Below are positions 24,565-33,082 of a stretch of 64,000 bases of DNA, piece by piece. Every line of letters begins with the position of its first letter. Within the stretch, counting starts at the first letter, position 1. Source of the DNA: F23-D06 sp963643165. Its GTDB lineage: Bacteria; Bacteroidota; Bacteroidia; Bacteroidales; WCHB1-69. A program made the position numbers and the translations under genes. The stretch spans positions 3,407-67,406 of the forward strand of contig CAVIJD010000009.1 in assembly GCA_963643165.1 (NCBI GenBank). The letters are read 5' to 3'. The notes beneath the pieces are model-generated. The model saw only the letters and a program-made list of their open reading frames with translations. It was not told where the DNA came from and did no database searches.

Positions 24565-27500
24565 CTACCGGATTCTCAAATTGCTGAAAAGCACACACTT
24601 AGGAACAAGCATCGAAACAGGGAATCCAGCCAACGGCATTTCGGGTGTTCCACTGCATTTAGACTGTCCTCGCGACATCATATTGGCCACCGCGGTTTCA
24701 TTCGATGCCGTCACCACCCTGTTGAAAAGATGCAGGTCTATTTTTTCGGTGTGAGAAAGGCGCACGAGTGTCTTCTTGCCGTCTTTCAGATTTACTTTAT
24801 AAGCATGTACTGGACTATTCTCCGACATTCCGGCATCCTTAAATTCGGGCATTTTTACGATTTCATATATATAATGCCAGCCGGCTTGGCGTGCCAACTT
24901 TCGCGCTTTCTGCAACATTTCGGCATCGTTGCTTCGGCTGTGGCACCTGAATTCGAGCACGCCCGCACCGCATGTTGCCACCAACCGCCCATCCGACAAC
25001 GCAAGCCGCTGATGACCGTTTGAGAACTTGACGGCGGCCGTGGGGATCCGATTTGACAATAATGTATATAGACGCCCCTTTTCTATCACCTCCATCCGTT
25101 CCTCGGCTGGAACCCCGTCCGCGTCAATCGTATAGCGTCCGATGAGTGGTTCCGCACACCGCTCCCCACAGCCAGGTCCAGAATAGACATCGAGCAACGG
25201 ACTGACTACCCTTTGGTCAATCTTATCTTCCAGATAATTGAAACTTGTGCCATCTGACTGTATCAACGGCCTTACGGCAATCAACGAGGGCGTACTTTCC
25301 AAGAATGCCTGTTTGAACAGAACCGCCGCCGCCTGCCCAAACACGATGACGGGGCCGTCGTAGAAGTCGTTCACCAATGGTGCCTCGCGCAATGCCGACA
25401 ACATCCTCATCATAGCAAGTGCAGTATCGGCCAAATAGGAAACTTCCGGCAAGTCGGAGATGCCGTGATAGAAGAAATGGCTGTAGTCGCGCAGCGGCAT
25501 GCCGTCAGCATCTTCGGTTTCGGCATAAATCTGCACGCAAACTATTTGGAACGGCTGCTCATAGCGGGTGCCTTGTGCCGACAGATAGTAGGCGTTGGCA
25601 TTGTACGCATACACATTCACCCCACAGTCACGAATCGTTTTCAACGCCACCGTGTCGTGAACGAAAGCAGCAGATATGCCATTCGCCAAGTCTTGCAGCA
25701 GTTCAATCGACCAATGTCCGGTAGCGGTGCTGTCAAAAAATTCGTTCTTGAATACACGGGAGCGGTCGGGCGGCAGCGATGAGGCCCGTTCGTAGGGCCA
25801 TTGCGCCAAAGCCAGCTGCTTTTCGGCATAGTCTGCAAGTGCCCGCCGGTAAGCGCGGTCGGCCGACAGGTGCAACGCCCGTCGCAAATTGTTGCCGTTT
25901 TCGGCAAGGGGCAGGTTGAAGGCCGTTTCTGACCAATTCTTTTCGGCAAAATTCTCATTGTTCAACTTGTCGTCGCCCACCCTGACTTGCGTTTCAACGC
26001 TTCTCATCGGCATCTCAGAAAGCAGTACCGTGCTGCCCATTATGCTTTTCACTTGATACATGCTTGCATCTGTGACCAGAAAGTCGAGGTCATACGCCGG
26101 AGGATACGCGCGCAGGGCAGTATCCTCAAAAAAGGCCGTCATCTCCTCTTGCATGATAGACGAGCAGACTTCCGAAAACTGTCCGGGAACCTCATGTTCA
26201 TCGTCCTTTACGGGGAGCGGCGACAGCAGAGCCGGCATCTCAACGCTGGGCGCAACCTCCGTTGCCACAGCCGCGAGCAACACTGCGGGTGCCGTGCTTC
26301 GTTTCGGGAGACCACCCGTAAGCGACGGGGGCACAACCGACGTCACGGGCTCATTTCCGCCCGAGAGCACGGCGGGACAGACCGTCGTCAGGTCCGCAAA
26401 CCGCAAGCCGCGCACCAGTTTGCCCGTGCCATTCTCATCATCGGCATAAACCCGGTAAACCTCTTGCGGGACAATCTCGCCAGAGGGCGTGAACATCACA
26501 TTGCGGACCCAATAGCCGTAGGGCTTGCCTTGACGGGTGGCCTCAGCTTTCAACGCCTCAAGAAGTTCTGCCTCAGTTTTCGGAGAACGGGCGGTCGCCA
26601 CAAATCCACGCTCGTCGGAAGAGAACGACATTGCGGAAGACACGGCACAATGCGATTTTAAGACTCCGGCATAAAGCACGGCCGAGGCCGCCTCGCCCGA
26701 CAGCATCACAGGGCAGACGGACGCTTCCGCAGCGGGTGCTTCAGCCGTGCGGCAAAGCCGGGCATACAATTCGTGCATTTCGGAAAGCACCTCTGACGCT
26801 TGGGGAAGGTCGTTCGGATATTCCGCCGACAGCGTCTTCGCACAGTCAATCGGCGCGCCATCCTCGGCAAGTGCCGACATTGAGAGCGTAAGCACCGAAA
26901 CATTGCTGTTAGTCACAGCACATAGGTCGCCATTGCTCAGACTGTAGGTCCTGACGTATGAATAATGCAGCCGTGCGGAGCCGTTGCGGCAGTTCTCGAA
27001 AGCGTTGCAAAGGGCAGAGCAGTCGTTCAGCCGTTCAACCCAGCCCTCCACACAGGCAGAAGCCGAGCTGTCGCGCGGCGGCTCAAAAACAGCGTCCTGA
27101 ATTGGCGGCTCAAAAACCGTTCTGCGTTTCGGTTTCCCGAGCGACTCTTGAAGATGCCTTTTCTGATGCTCTCTCACAGTCTGCTCATACACAAGGCTCA
27201 CCTCCCGGTTCAATGCGGCAACGATAGCCTGCTCGTTGAGTTCGGACGGAAAAAACGGCAAAGTGTCAGACGAGCGTCCTTCGGTATAGTCACCGGAATC
27301 GATGTCGCCAACTATCAGTCTGACGGAAAAACGGGAGCCGAAGCGGTACCGTTGTTCCATGACACTGCCCATTTTGGAATCGAGAATATAGTCTTCTTGT
27401 TTGTCAATGCGGCAATAGAGCGAACAGAGGGGCGCATCGCCGTGGCGGTAACGTTCAACCTGTTGCCGGAGTTGGGTCTGCACGAAATCCACAAACAGCT

Positions 27501-27591
27501 TTTCGTCCGTCAAGGACTGCGCCTTCCCGCAGATTGCAGCGAGCGCGAAAGCCAACCAAAGGATTGTCGCACGAAAACGCCGGGGCATCAT
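24565..27591 (-). CDS. secreted TldD/PmbA-like protein with two tandem copies in one chain
   Basis: The 1008-residue protein starts with a signal peptide (ILWLAFALAAICGKAQS). The C-terminal half resembles exported TldD/PmbA proteins. About residues 465-630 carry SIMQEEMTAFFED, VKSIMGSTVLLSE and VETQVRVGDDKLNNENF. The C-terminal domain has GPVIVFGQAAAVLFKQAFLE and YTIDADGVPAEERMEVIEKG. The N-terminal half has a matching layout (KMGSVMEQRYRFGSRFSVRL then IVGDIDSGDYTEG), so the protein looks like an internal duplication or fusion. The TldD metal motif HExxxH is not found, so peptidase activity is doubtful. It starts 8 bases after purA in the same transcript. Function is not known. Confidence 0.7.
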   Translation of the reverse strand: MMPRRFRATILWLAFALAAICGKAQSLTDEKLFVDFVQTQLRQQVERYRHGDAPLCSLYCRIDKQEDYILDSKMGSVMEQRYRFGSRFSVRLIVGDIDSGDYTEGRSSDTLPFFPSELNEQAIVAALNREVSLVYEQTVREHQKRHLQESLGKPKRRTVFEPPIQDAVFEPPRDSSASACVEGWVERLNDCSALCNAFENCRNGSARLHYSYVRTYSLSNGDLCAVTNSNVSVLTLSMSALAEDGAPIDCAKTLSAEYPNDLPQASEVLSEMHELYARLCRTAEAPAAEASVCPVMLSGEAASAVLYAGVLKSHCAVSSAMSFSSDERGFVATARSPKTEAELLEALKAEATRQGKPYGYWVRNVMFTPSGEIVPQEVYRVYADDENGTGKLVRGLRFADLTTVCPAVLSGGNEPVTSVVPPSLTGGLPKRSTAPAVLLAAVATEVAPSVEMPALLSPLPVKDDEHEVPGQFSEVCSSIMQEEMTAFFEDTALRAYPPAYDLDFLVTDASMYQVKSIMGSTVLLSEMPMRSVETQVRVGDDKLNNENFAEKNWSETAFNLPLAENGNNLRRALHLSADRAYRRALADYAEKQLALAQWPYERASSLPPDRSRVFKNEFFDSTATGHWSIELLQDLANGISAAFVHDTVALKTIRDCGVNVYAYNANAYYLSAQGTRYEQPFQIVCVQIYAETEDADGMPLRDYSHFFYHGISDLPEVSYLADTALAMMRMLSALREAPLVNDFYDGPVIVFGQAAAVLFKQAFLESTPSLIAVRPLIQSDGTSFNYLEDKIDQRVVSPLLDVYSGPGCGERCAEPLIGRYTIDADGVPAEERMEVIEKGRLYTLLSNRIPTAAVKFSNGHQRLALSDGRLVATCGAGVLEFRCHSRSNDAEMLQKARKLARQAGWHYIYEIVKMPEFKDAGMSENSPVHAYKVNLKDGKKTLVRLSHTEKIDLHLFNRVVTASNETAVANMMSRGQSKCSGTPEMPLAGFPVSMLVPKCVLFSNLRIR

Positions 27592-27599
27592 ATTGGAAA

Positions 27600-28874
27600 C
27601 TACTCCCGGAACATCGTTGCCTCCCTGTCGGGACCAACGGAAACGATAGAAACCTTTGTCTGGACTTGTTCTTCTATAAACCTCACATAATCCCTGAACG
27701 GCTGCGGCATTGACTCATAATTGCGGATAATGCTGATGTCCTGTTTCCAGCCGGGGAGTGTCGTATAGACCGGCTCAATGTCCGCGAAAGAGTCGGCGGG
27801 CATCCTGTCGGTCAGTTTCCCGTTCACCTTATAGGCGGTGCAGACGTTAATGGTATCGAAGTCTGACAGCACGTCGGCCTTTGTGAGGGCGATGTCGGTG
27901 ACGCCATTGACCATAATAGCGTACTTGAGTGCCACCAGGTCGAGCCAGCCGCAGCGGCGCGGCCGTCCGGTCGTTGCGCCGAACTCATTGCCTTGTTTGC
28001 GCAGTTTTTCTCCTGTCTCGTCAAACAGTTCCGTCGGGAAGGGGCCGCTGCCCACGCGGGTGCAGTAAGCCTTGACGATACCGATGACCTTGCCGGCATA
28101 ATGTGGAGCGAGGCCGAGTCCTGTAAAGGCGCCGGCGGCAATCGTATTGGAAGATGTCACAAACGGGTAGGCACCGAACTCAAGGTCCAGCAACGTGCCC
28201 TGCGCGCCCTCTGCCAACACCGTCTTTCCCTGCTGCATATAAGAGAGCATCTCATACTCGCTGTCGATGACCTTGAACTGCTTCAACGTTGCAAGAGAAG
28301 AGAGCCACTCCTTTTCCATCTCCTCCAGACGTTGGTGAAGATTCTCTACGGGGTAGTGTTCGAGAATTTCCAGATGGCGAGACACGGCGGCGTGGTATTT
28401 TTCCAGAAAATCGGGGGAAAGCAAGTCGCAGACGCGCAGACCCGTGCGGGCCGTCTTGTCTGTATAGGCCGGACCGATGCCACGGAGCGTAGAGCCGATC
28501 TTCATCTTGCCCTTTTTAGACTCCTGCGCGGCATCCAGCAGCCGGTGTGTCGGAAGGATCAGGTGTGCCTTGGCGGAGATGAACAAATTGTCGGTGGGGG
28601 TCAGTCCGAGAGCCTCCAGCGAGCGTATCTCCTGTTCAAAAACCACGGGGTCAATCACCACCCCGTTTCCAATCACATTGACCTTGTCTTTATGGAAAAT
28701 CCCTGAAGGGATAATATGGAGCACGTGGCGTATCCCGTTGAATTCCAAAGAGTGTCCCGCATTGGGGCCGCCCTGAAAGCGGGCCACCACGTCATAATTC
28801 GGAGTCACTACATCTACAATCTTTCCTTTTCCCTCGTCTCCCCACTGCAATCCCAACAAAATATCGATTTTCAT
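27600..28874 (-). CDS. purA: adenylosuccinate synthetase PurA
   Basis: The 424-residue enzyme makes adenylosuccinate from IMP, aspartate and GTP in AMP synthesis. It opens with MKIDILLGLQWGDEGKGKIV, the GTP-binding P-loop including the catalytic Asp. It continues with FQGGPNAGHSLEFNG, GIGPAYTDKTARTGLRV and ATTGRPRRCGWLDLVALKYA. Family members start at MKxD, so ATG 28874 is preferred over ATG 28883 three codons upstream. It is divergent from trxA and has a good promoter. The TldD-like gene follows 8 bases after its stop. Confidence 0.98.
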   Translation of the reverse strand: MKIDILLGLQWGDEGKGKIVDVVTPNYDVVARFQGGPNAGHSLEFNGIRHVLHIIPSGIFHKDKVNVIGNGVVIDPVVFEQEIRSLEALGLTPTDNLFISAKAHLILPTHRLLDAAQESKKGKMKIGSTLRGIGPAYTDKTARTGLRVCDLLSPDFLEKYHAAVSRHLEILEHYPVENLHQRLEEMEKEWLSSLATLKQFKVIDSEYEMLSYMQQGKTVLAEGAQGTLLDLEFGAYPFVTSSNTIAAGAFTGLGLAPHYAGKVIGIVKAYCTRVGSGPFPTELFDETGEKLRKQGNEFGATTGRPRRCGWLDLVALKYAIMVNGVTDIALTKADVLSDFDTINVCTAYKVNGKLTDRMPADSFADIEPVYTTLPGWKQDISIIRNYESMPQPFRDYVRFIEEQVQTKVSIVSVGPDREATMFRE

Positions 28875-28912
28875 ATTCTTCATTTTGCGACTTTGTTTAC
28901 TTTGAGCAGGTG

Positions 28913-28943
28913 CAAAAATACACTTTTTTTATGCTGCACCAAA
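28913..28943 (-). promoter_or_regulatory. purA promoter (-33/-7)
   Basis: On the minus strand TTTG (28940-28943) and TATTTTTG (28913-28920) are separated by 19 bases, 38 bases upstream of the preferred purA start. Confidence 0.75.
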
Positions 28944-28969
28944 TTAAACGTGCCTTATCCTATTTTTTG

Positions 28970-28977
28970 TATTTTTG
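28970..28977 (+). promoter_or_regulatory. -7 element of the trxA promoter
   Basis: TATTTTTG followed by C matches TAnnTTTG, 40 bases before the trxA ATG. It is divergent from the purA promoter; no clear -33 element. Confidence 0.55.
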
Positions 28978-29017
28978 CCACCTTGAATAAAATTTTAACG
29001 CATTAAATAACATTATT

Positions 29018-29332
29018 ATGGCATTAGCAATCGACTCCAGTAATTTTGAAACATTGGCCAATGGAGACAAATTGGTCATCATTGATTTTTGGGCACAATG
29101 GTGCGGGCCCTGCAAAGCATTAAGTCCCGTTGTTGAAGAATTGGCTCAAGAATATGAAAACGAAGTCATTATCGGAAAATGTGACGTTGACGAGAACAGC
29201 GATTTGGCTGCACAGTTCGGCGTCATGAACATCCCGATGCTGGTTTTCTTGAAGAACGGCGAGATGGCAGACGCCCTGGTCGGGCTGGTTTCCAAAGACA
29301 AAATCGTAAAGAAAATCGAAGAGCTCAAATAG
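29018..29332 (+). CDS. trxA: thioredoxin
   Basis: The 104-residue cytoplasmic disulfide reductase has the canonical active site FWAQWCGPCKALSPVVEEL (CGPC near residues 29-32). The cis-proline loop is MNIPMLVFLKNG and the C-terminal helix is LVSKDKIVKKIEELK. No signal peptide is present, so it is the cytoplasmic type that donates electrons to enzymes such as ribonucleotide reductase. It has its own -7 promoter element. The peptide transporter gene follows 40 bases later without an obvious terminator. Confidence 0.97.
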   Translation: MALAIDSSNFETLANGDKLVIIDFWAQWCGPCKALSPVVEELAQEYENEVIIGKCDVDENSDLAAQFGVMNIPMLVFLKNGEMADALVGLVSKDKIVKKIEELK

Positions 29333-29372
29333 TTTCTGAAATTCATTAAATTATTCACCAATAAAAATTATT

Positions 29373-31058
29373 ATGATTGATTTTTTCACAAACCATCGTA
29401 TGGTGGCCCTGTTGATTGCAATTCTCATTGTTGTAATCCCGTTCATCATCTATTATGTAACCATTGCCAAGCGTGAGCATCCGAAAGGGCTCATCGCCGC
29501 TGCGTTGAGCAACATGGGCGAGCGGTTTGGCTATTACATCATGAATGCCATCTTGCTGCTCTTCCTGGTCTCCAAGTTCGGCCTTCCTGACGGCACTGCC
29601 GGCACCATCTATTCGGTGTTCTATTTCGGCATTTACGTGCTCAGCCTTGTCGGCGGTATCATTGCCGACCGCACGCAAAACTACAACAAGACCATCCAAT
29701 GGGGTCTGATTATCATGTCCATCGGCTATGTGGCATTGGCTATTCCGTTGTTCAGCAAGGATGCCAACGGCTTCATCGTTGACGGCAATCCTCAATGGTG
29801 GTCCATTCTCATCTTCACCTGCATCGCGCTGCTCTGCATCTCTTTTGGCAACGGCTTGTTCAAAGGCAACCTTCAGGCCATCGTCGGCAAGATGTACGAC
29901 GAGTTTGAGGCAGAAGCCGCCAAAAAAGGCGAGGACGCCCTGAAAATCGCCAAAGAAAAACGCGACTCCGGATTCCAGATTTTCTACGTGTTCATCAACA
30001 TCGGCGGTGTCGTCGCCCCGTTTGTGGCCCCGCTGCTCCGCGAGTGGTGGCTCAAAGCCCACAACTTCGTTTACAACTCCGACATGCCCGGCCTCTGCCA
30101 CCAGTTCCTCAGCAACCAAGGCGCTGACATCTCCACCAAGTTTGAAGAGACCAAGGCCCTTGTGATGAACGGGTACAACTTTGTGGACAATGCCACATTC
30201 TGCTCTGACTATATTCAGGTCTTCAACCAGGGCATCCATTTTGCATTCATCGCCTCCGTGGTGGCTATGCTCGTCTCGCTGACTATCTTTATGTGTACAA
30301 AAAAGAACTTCCCACAACCCGCCAAGAAAGAGAAACAGGAAGTTGTTGAATACACCGCTGAAGAGAAACAGGCTATGGCCAAAGAGATCAAACAACGTCT
30401 TTACGCTCTCTTTGCCGTGCTGGGCATTGCTATTTTCTTCTGGCTATCGTTCCATCAGAACGGACAGTCCTTGTCTGTTTTCGCCCGCGACTTCGTCAAG
30501 ACGGAGTCCATCGCCCCTGAGATTTGGCAGGCTTTGAACCCCTTCTTTGTCATCTTCCTGACACCTATCGTCATGGTTTCTTTTGCCGCGCTTGCCAGAA
30601 AAGGCAAGGGTATCTCTACACCGCGAAAAATCGCCATCGGTATGGCCATTGCCGGTTGCGCCTATCTGTTCCTGGCTATCGTTTCGATTGTCAACCACTA
30701 TCCTTCCGGCACCGACTTCCGCGCTATGGACGCCCAAACTATGTTAGCAGAAGGCCTGTCAAAAGCCGGCCCGTGGGTGCTGATCGTAACTTACCTCTTC
30801 CTGACCATCGCCGAACTGTTCATCTCCCCGCTGGGACTCTCCTTTGTTTCTAAGGTTGCCCCGAGAAACATGGTCGGACTTTGCCAAGGACTTTGGCTTG
30901 GTGCCACCGCCATCGGTAACCTGATGATCTGGATCGGACCTGTCATGTACAACGCATGGCCGATCTGGAAATGCTGGGGCGTGTTCTTCATCATCTGCCT
31001 CGTCTCCATGAGCGTGATGCTGGGCATGGTGAAATGGCTTGAACGCGTGGCTAAATAG
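29373..31058 (+). CDS. POT/PTR-family proton-dependent oligopeptide transporter
   Basis: The 561-residue major-facilitator protein imports di- and tripeptides with protons. The family motif SNMGERFGYYIMNAILLLF carries ExxERF-type residues (here GERFGYY), followed by GGIIADRTQNYNKTIQWG. About 13-14 hydrophobic segments are visible, including an extra N-terminal one before HPKGLIAAAL. A soluble insert near residues 170-195 (EAEAAKKGEDALKIAKEKRD) and a ~60-residue loop before FNQGIHFAFIA lengthen it beyond the usual ~490. It probably works with periplasmic dipeptidyl-peptidases such as the S46 enzyme in this window. A strong terminator follows. Confidence 0.92.
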   Translation: MIDFFTNHRMVALLIAILIVVIPFIIYYVTIAKREHPKGLIAAALSNMGERFGYYIMNAILLLFLVSKFGLPDGTAGTIYSVFYFGIYVLSLVGGIIADRTQNYNKTIQWGLIIMSIGYVALAIPLFSKDANGFIVDGNPQWWSILIFTCIALLCISFGNGLFKGNLQAIVGKMYDEFEAEAAKKGEDALKIAKEKRDSGFQIFYVFINIGGVVAPFVAPLLREWWLKAHNFVYNSDMPGLCHQFLSNQGADISTKFEETKALVMNGYNFVDNATFCSDYIQVFNQGIHFAFIASVVAMLVSLTIFMCTKKNFPQPAKKEKQEVVEYTAEEKQAMAKEIKQRLYALFAVLGIAIFFWLSFHQNGQSLSVFARDFVKTESIAPEIWQALNPFFVIFLTPIVMVSFAALARKGKGISTPRKIAIGMAIAGCAYLFLAIVSIVNHYPSGTDFRAMDAQTMLAEGLSKAGPWVLIVTYLFLTIAELFISPLGLSFVSKVAPRNMVGLCQGLWLGATAIGNLMIWIGPVMYNAWPIWKCWGVFFIICLVSMSVMLGMVKWLERVAK

Positions 31059-31083
31059 TCTTATACAGACAATCATACAACGC

Positions 31084-31124
31084 AAAAAGAAAGCGGCTCT
31101 CGAAAGGAGAGCCGCTTTCTTTTT
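31084..31124 (+). terminator. intrinsic terminator after the POT transporter
   Basis: An 18-bp perfect stem (AAAAAGAAAGCGGCTCTC with GAGAGCCGCTTTCTTTTT) has a 5-base loop and starts 25 bases after the stop. Confidence 0.92.
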
Positions 31125-31150
31125 CACTTCATCTATAACGAATGGCAGAC

Positions 31151-31186
31151 AAAAAAAAGGCTGGTTTGCTTTTTCGCAAACCAGCC
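31151..31186 (-). terminator. intrinsic terminator of tRNA-Glu
   Basis: The stem GGCTGGTTTGC pairs with GCAAACCAGCC (11 bp) and is followed on the minus strand by eight T. It begins 8 bases after the tRNA 3' end. Confidence 0.9.
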
Positions 31187-31194
31187 CTGTCTTG

Positions 31195-31266
31195 TAGCGT
31201 GTAGGAGAATCGAACTCCTATTGCAAGATTGAGAATCTTGATTCCTAACCATTAGAAGAACACGCC
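31195..31266 (-). tRNA. tRNA-Glu (anticodon CTC)
   Basis: The minus strand forms a 72-nt cloverleaf. The acceptor GGCGTGT pairs with ACACGCT (first pair G-T), with A73. The anticodon arm CAAGA-TTCTCAA-TCTTG gives anticodon CTC. The T-arm is AGGAG-TTCGATT-CTCCT. CCA is not encoded. CTC reads GAG only, so a TTC isoacceptor must exist elsewhere in the genome. Confidence 0.92.
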
Positions 31267-31290
31267 ATCTCATTCTGCCGAAAGGCGGTG

Positions 31291-31320
31291 CAAAAATACA
31301 TTTTTTTTATTAACCTGCAA
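31291..31320 (-). promoter_or_regulatory. tRNA-Glu promoter
   Basis: On the minus strand TTG (31318-31320) and TATTTTTG (31291-31298) are separated by 19 bases, 24 bases before the tRNA 5' end. Confidence 0.65.
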
Positions 31321-31438
31321 CTGCTCCGCAATCATTTTTTAATCTTTGCGTAAAATATTGTAAATCAACGATAAAATCTAAAAAAAACACCGGCAGCATA
31401 CAGCATTTATAAATGAAAATGCTGACAATATGGACAGC

Positions 31439-32281
31439 CTACCGCGTCAAATTCTGCAACATCCGGATTTCGTCCTGCCAGAGGCTTTCGTCGGGCGTTT
31501 CAAGGATGAGCGGCATCCCGTCAAAGCGAAGGTCTTTCATAAAACGGCTGAAAAAGTCGAGGCCGAGTAGTCCTTTCCCGATGCTGTCGTGGCGGTCAAC
31601 TCTTGAGGCCAATTCCTTTTTGGTGTCGTTGAGATGTATGGCCTTGAGGTAAGCGGCGCCAATGGTGTTGTCGAACTCGCCAAATGTGTTGTTGTAGCCC
31701 TCTGCCGTCTTGATGTCATAGCCGGCAGAATAGGTGTGGCAGGTGTCGAGGCACACGCCGACACGACTTTTATCTTCAACTTTATCAATAATATAGGCAA
31801 TATGCTGGAAACTGAACCCCACGTTAGAGCCTTGTCCGGCGGTATTCTCGATGACCGCCGTCACGCCTTGCGTGCGGTCGAGCGCGATATTGATGCTCTC
31901 GGCAATGCGGTTGAGGCACTCCTCAAGCGGTATTTTCTTCAGATGGCTTCCCGGATGGAAGTTCAGCATCTTGAGGCCCAACTGCTCACAACGCTGCATC
32001 TCGTCAAGAAAAGCACTCCTCGACTTCTCCAGAGCCTCCTTTTCGGGCTGGCCAAGGTTGATGAGGTAACTGTCATGCGGCAGAATTTGTTCAGGCTTGA
32101 AGCCGTGCAACGCACAGTTTTCTTTGAACTTGTCTATCGACTTGTCCGTAAGCGGCGGCGACACCCATTGACGTTGATTTTTGGTGAACAGGGCAAAAGC
32201 GGTGGCACCAACAGCCGCCGCATTCAACGGGGCATTTTCAACCCCTCCGGTTGTGCTGACGTGCGGTCCGATGTATTTCAT
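31439..32281 (-). CDS. nfo: endonuclease IV (AP endonuclease)
   Basis: The 280-residue enzyme cleaves DNA 5' of abasic sites in base-excision repair. It starts MKYIGPHVSTTGGVENAPLN with the first metal histidine. Later metal ligands lie in MLNFHPGSHLK, VIENTAGQGSNVGFSF, VGVCLDTCHTYSAGYD, AIHLNDTKKELASRVDRHDS and LILETPDES. The trinuclear zinc site looks complete and the length equals E. coli Nfo. It is the last gene of the queA-purM-barrel-nfo cluster; its start is 1 base after the upstream stop. Confidence 0.97.
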   Translation of the reverse strand: MKYIGPHVSTTGGVENAPLNAAAVGATAFALFTKNQRQWVSPPLTDKSIDKFKENCALHGFKPEQILPHDSYLINLGQPEKEALEKSRSAFLDEMQRCEQLGLKMLNFHPGSHLKKIPLEECLNRIAESINIALDRTQGVTAVIENTAGQGSNVGFSFQHIAYIIDKVEDKSRVGVCLDTCHTYSAGYDIKTAEGYNNTFGEFDNTIGAAYLKAIHLNDTKKELASRVDRHDSIGKGLLGLDFFSRFMKDLRFDGMPLILETPDESLWQDEIRMLQNLTR

Positions 32282-32282
32282 C

Positions 32283-33071
32283 TCAATTGATCTGATAACC
32301 CAGCATGATCTGCAAATTGAAATTACGGCGGGCTAATCCCGTCAATTCCGTTATCTCAGGCGCAACGTTATTCAGCAACCCAAAGTTGGCCGCCGCACCG
32401 ATATAGAATCTGGAAACCTTGTAGTCGAGTTCCAAAGAGAGGCCGACATCAACCCTGCGGGCAATCTGTCCTTTATACAAAAGTTCTTCTTGTACAAAGT
32501 CGTCGGACAGCATCTGCCTGTAAATGCTCTTTTTGTCATTTTTCCAGGGGTCAAACTGCATCTTTTCCGTATAGTTGACGCCAGTGGAGTAGGCATATGT
32601 GCCCTTACCGGTCAACTTGCCGCCGGCAGTCACGCTGAGATAAGGTCCTGCCGCCACCTCGAAACGACTGTTCTCACGCACGGGAATTGCATATTTCACC
32701 ATCACGGGGAGGCAGAAATTGTGAGCGGTGGTCTTCTCCGAATAGTCAACACTGCAAGTAGAGTCGCCGGTTTGTCGAACCGTCTGTTCGGCAGCGCCAA
32801 CCGTCTGTCTTGCATAGAAAAGTCCGGTCCGCAATGAAAGCCGTTCTTTCAGCGGCACTTCGACTCCAACCCCGACAGAGCAGCCCGACTTGAGTCCATA
32901 GTACCGGTCGGGAAGCCCAAACGTGACATCTGCCGACTGATTTTGGCTTGCAAAAAAAGTAGAGAGCACATATCCGGCGCGGAGGTCCACCTTAACCTTA
33001 GGGGTCTCATTCTGTGCCAAGGCAACAGTGGACAGCAGCAATGCCAACATCAGGAGCGGGAGTCGTTTCAT
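32283..33071 (-). CDS. PorT-like outer-membrane beta-barrel protein
   Basis: The 262-residue protein has a signal peptide (LLMLALLLSTVALAQ) and alternating beta-strands typical of 8-stranded outer-membrane barrels: KVDLRAGYVLSTFF, SLRTGLFYARQTVG, EVAAGPYLSVTAGG, YIGAAANFGLLN and NLQIMLGYQIN with an aromatic-rich end. It matches the general Bacteroidota outer_membrane_beta-barrel/PorT-like group; it is not clearly the T9SS component PorT itself. Two cysteines sit in extracellular-loop positions. It lies 11 bases after purM and one base before nfo, so it is cotranscribed with unrelated enzymes. Function unknown. Confidence 0.75.
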   Translation of the reverse strand: MKRLPLLMLALLLSTVALAQNETPKVKVDLRAGYVLSTFFASQNQSADVTFGLPDRYYGLKSGCSVGVGVEVPLKERLSLRTGLFYARQTVGAAEQTVRQTGDSTCSVDYSEKTTAHNFCLPVMVKYAIPVRENSRFEVAAGPYLSVTAGGKLTGKGTYAYSTGVNYTEKMQFDPWKNDKKSIYRQMLSDDFVQEELLYKGQIARRVDVGLSLELDYKVSRFYIGAAANFGLLNNVAPEITELTGLARRNFNLQIMLGYQIN

Positions 33072-33082
33072 GCTTGTCGTAA

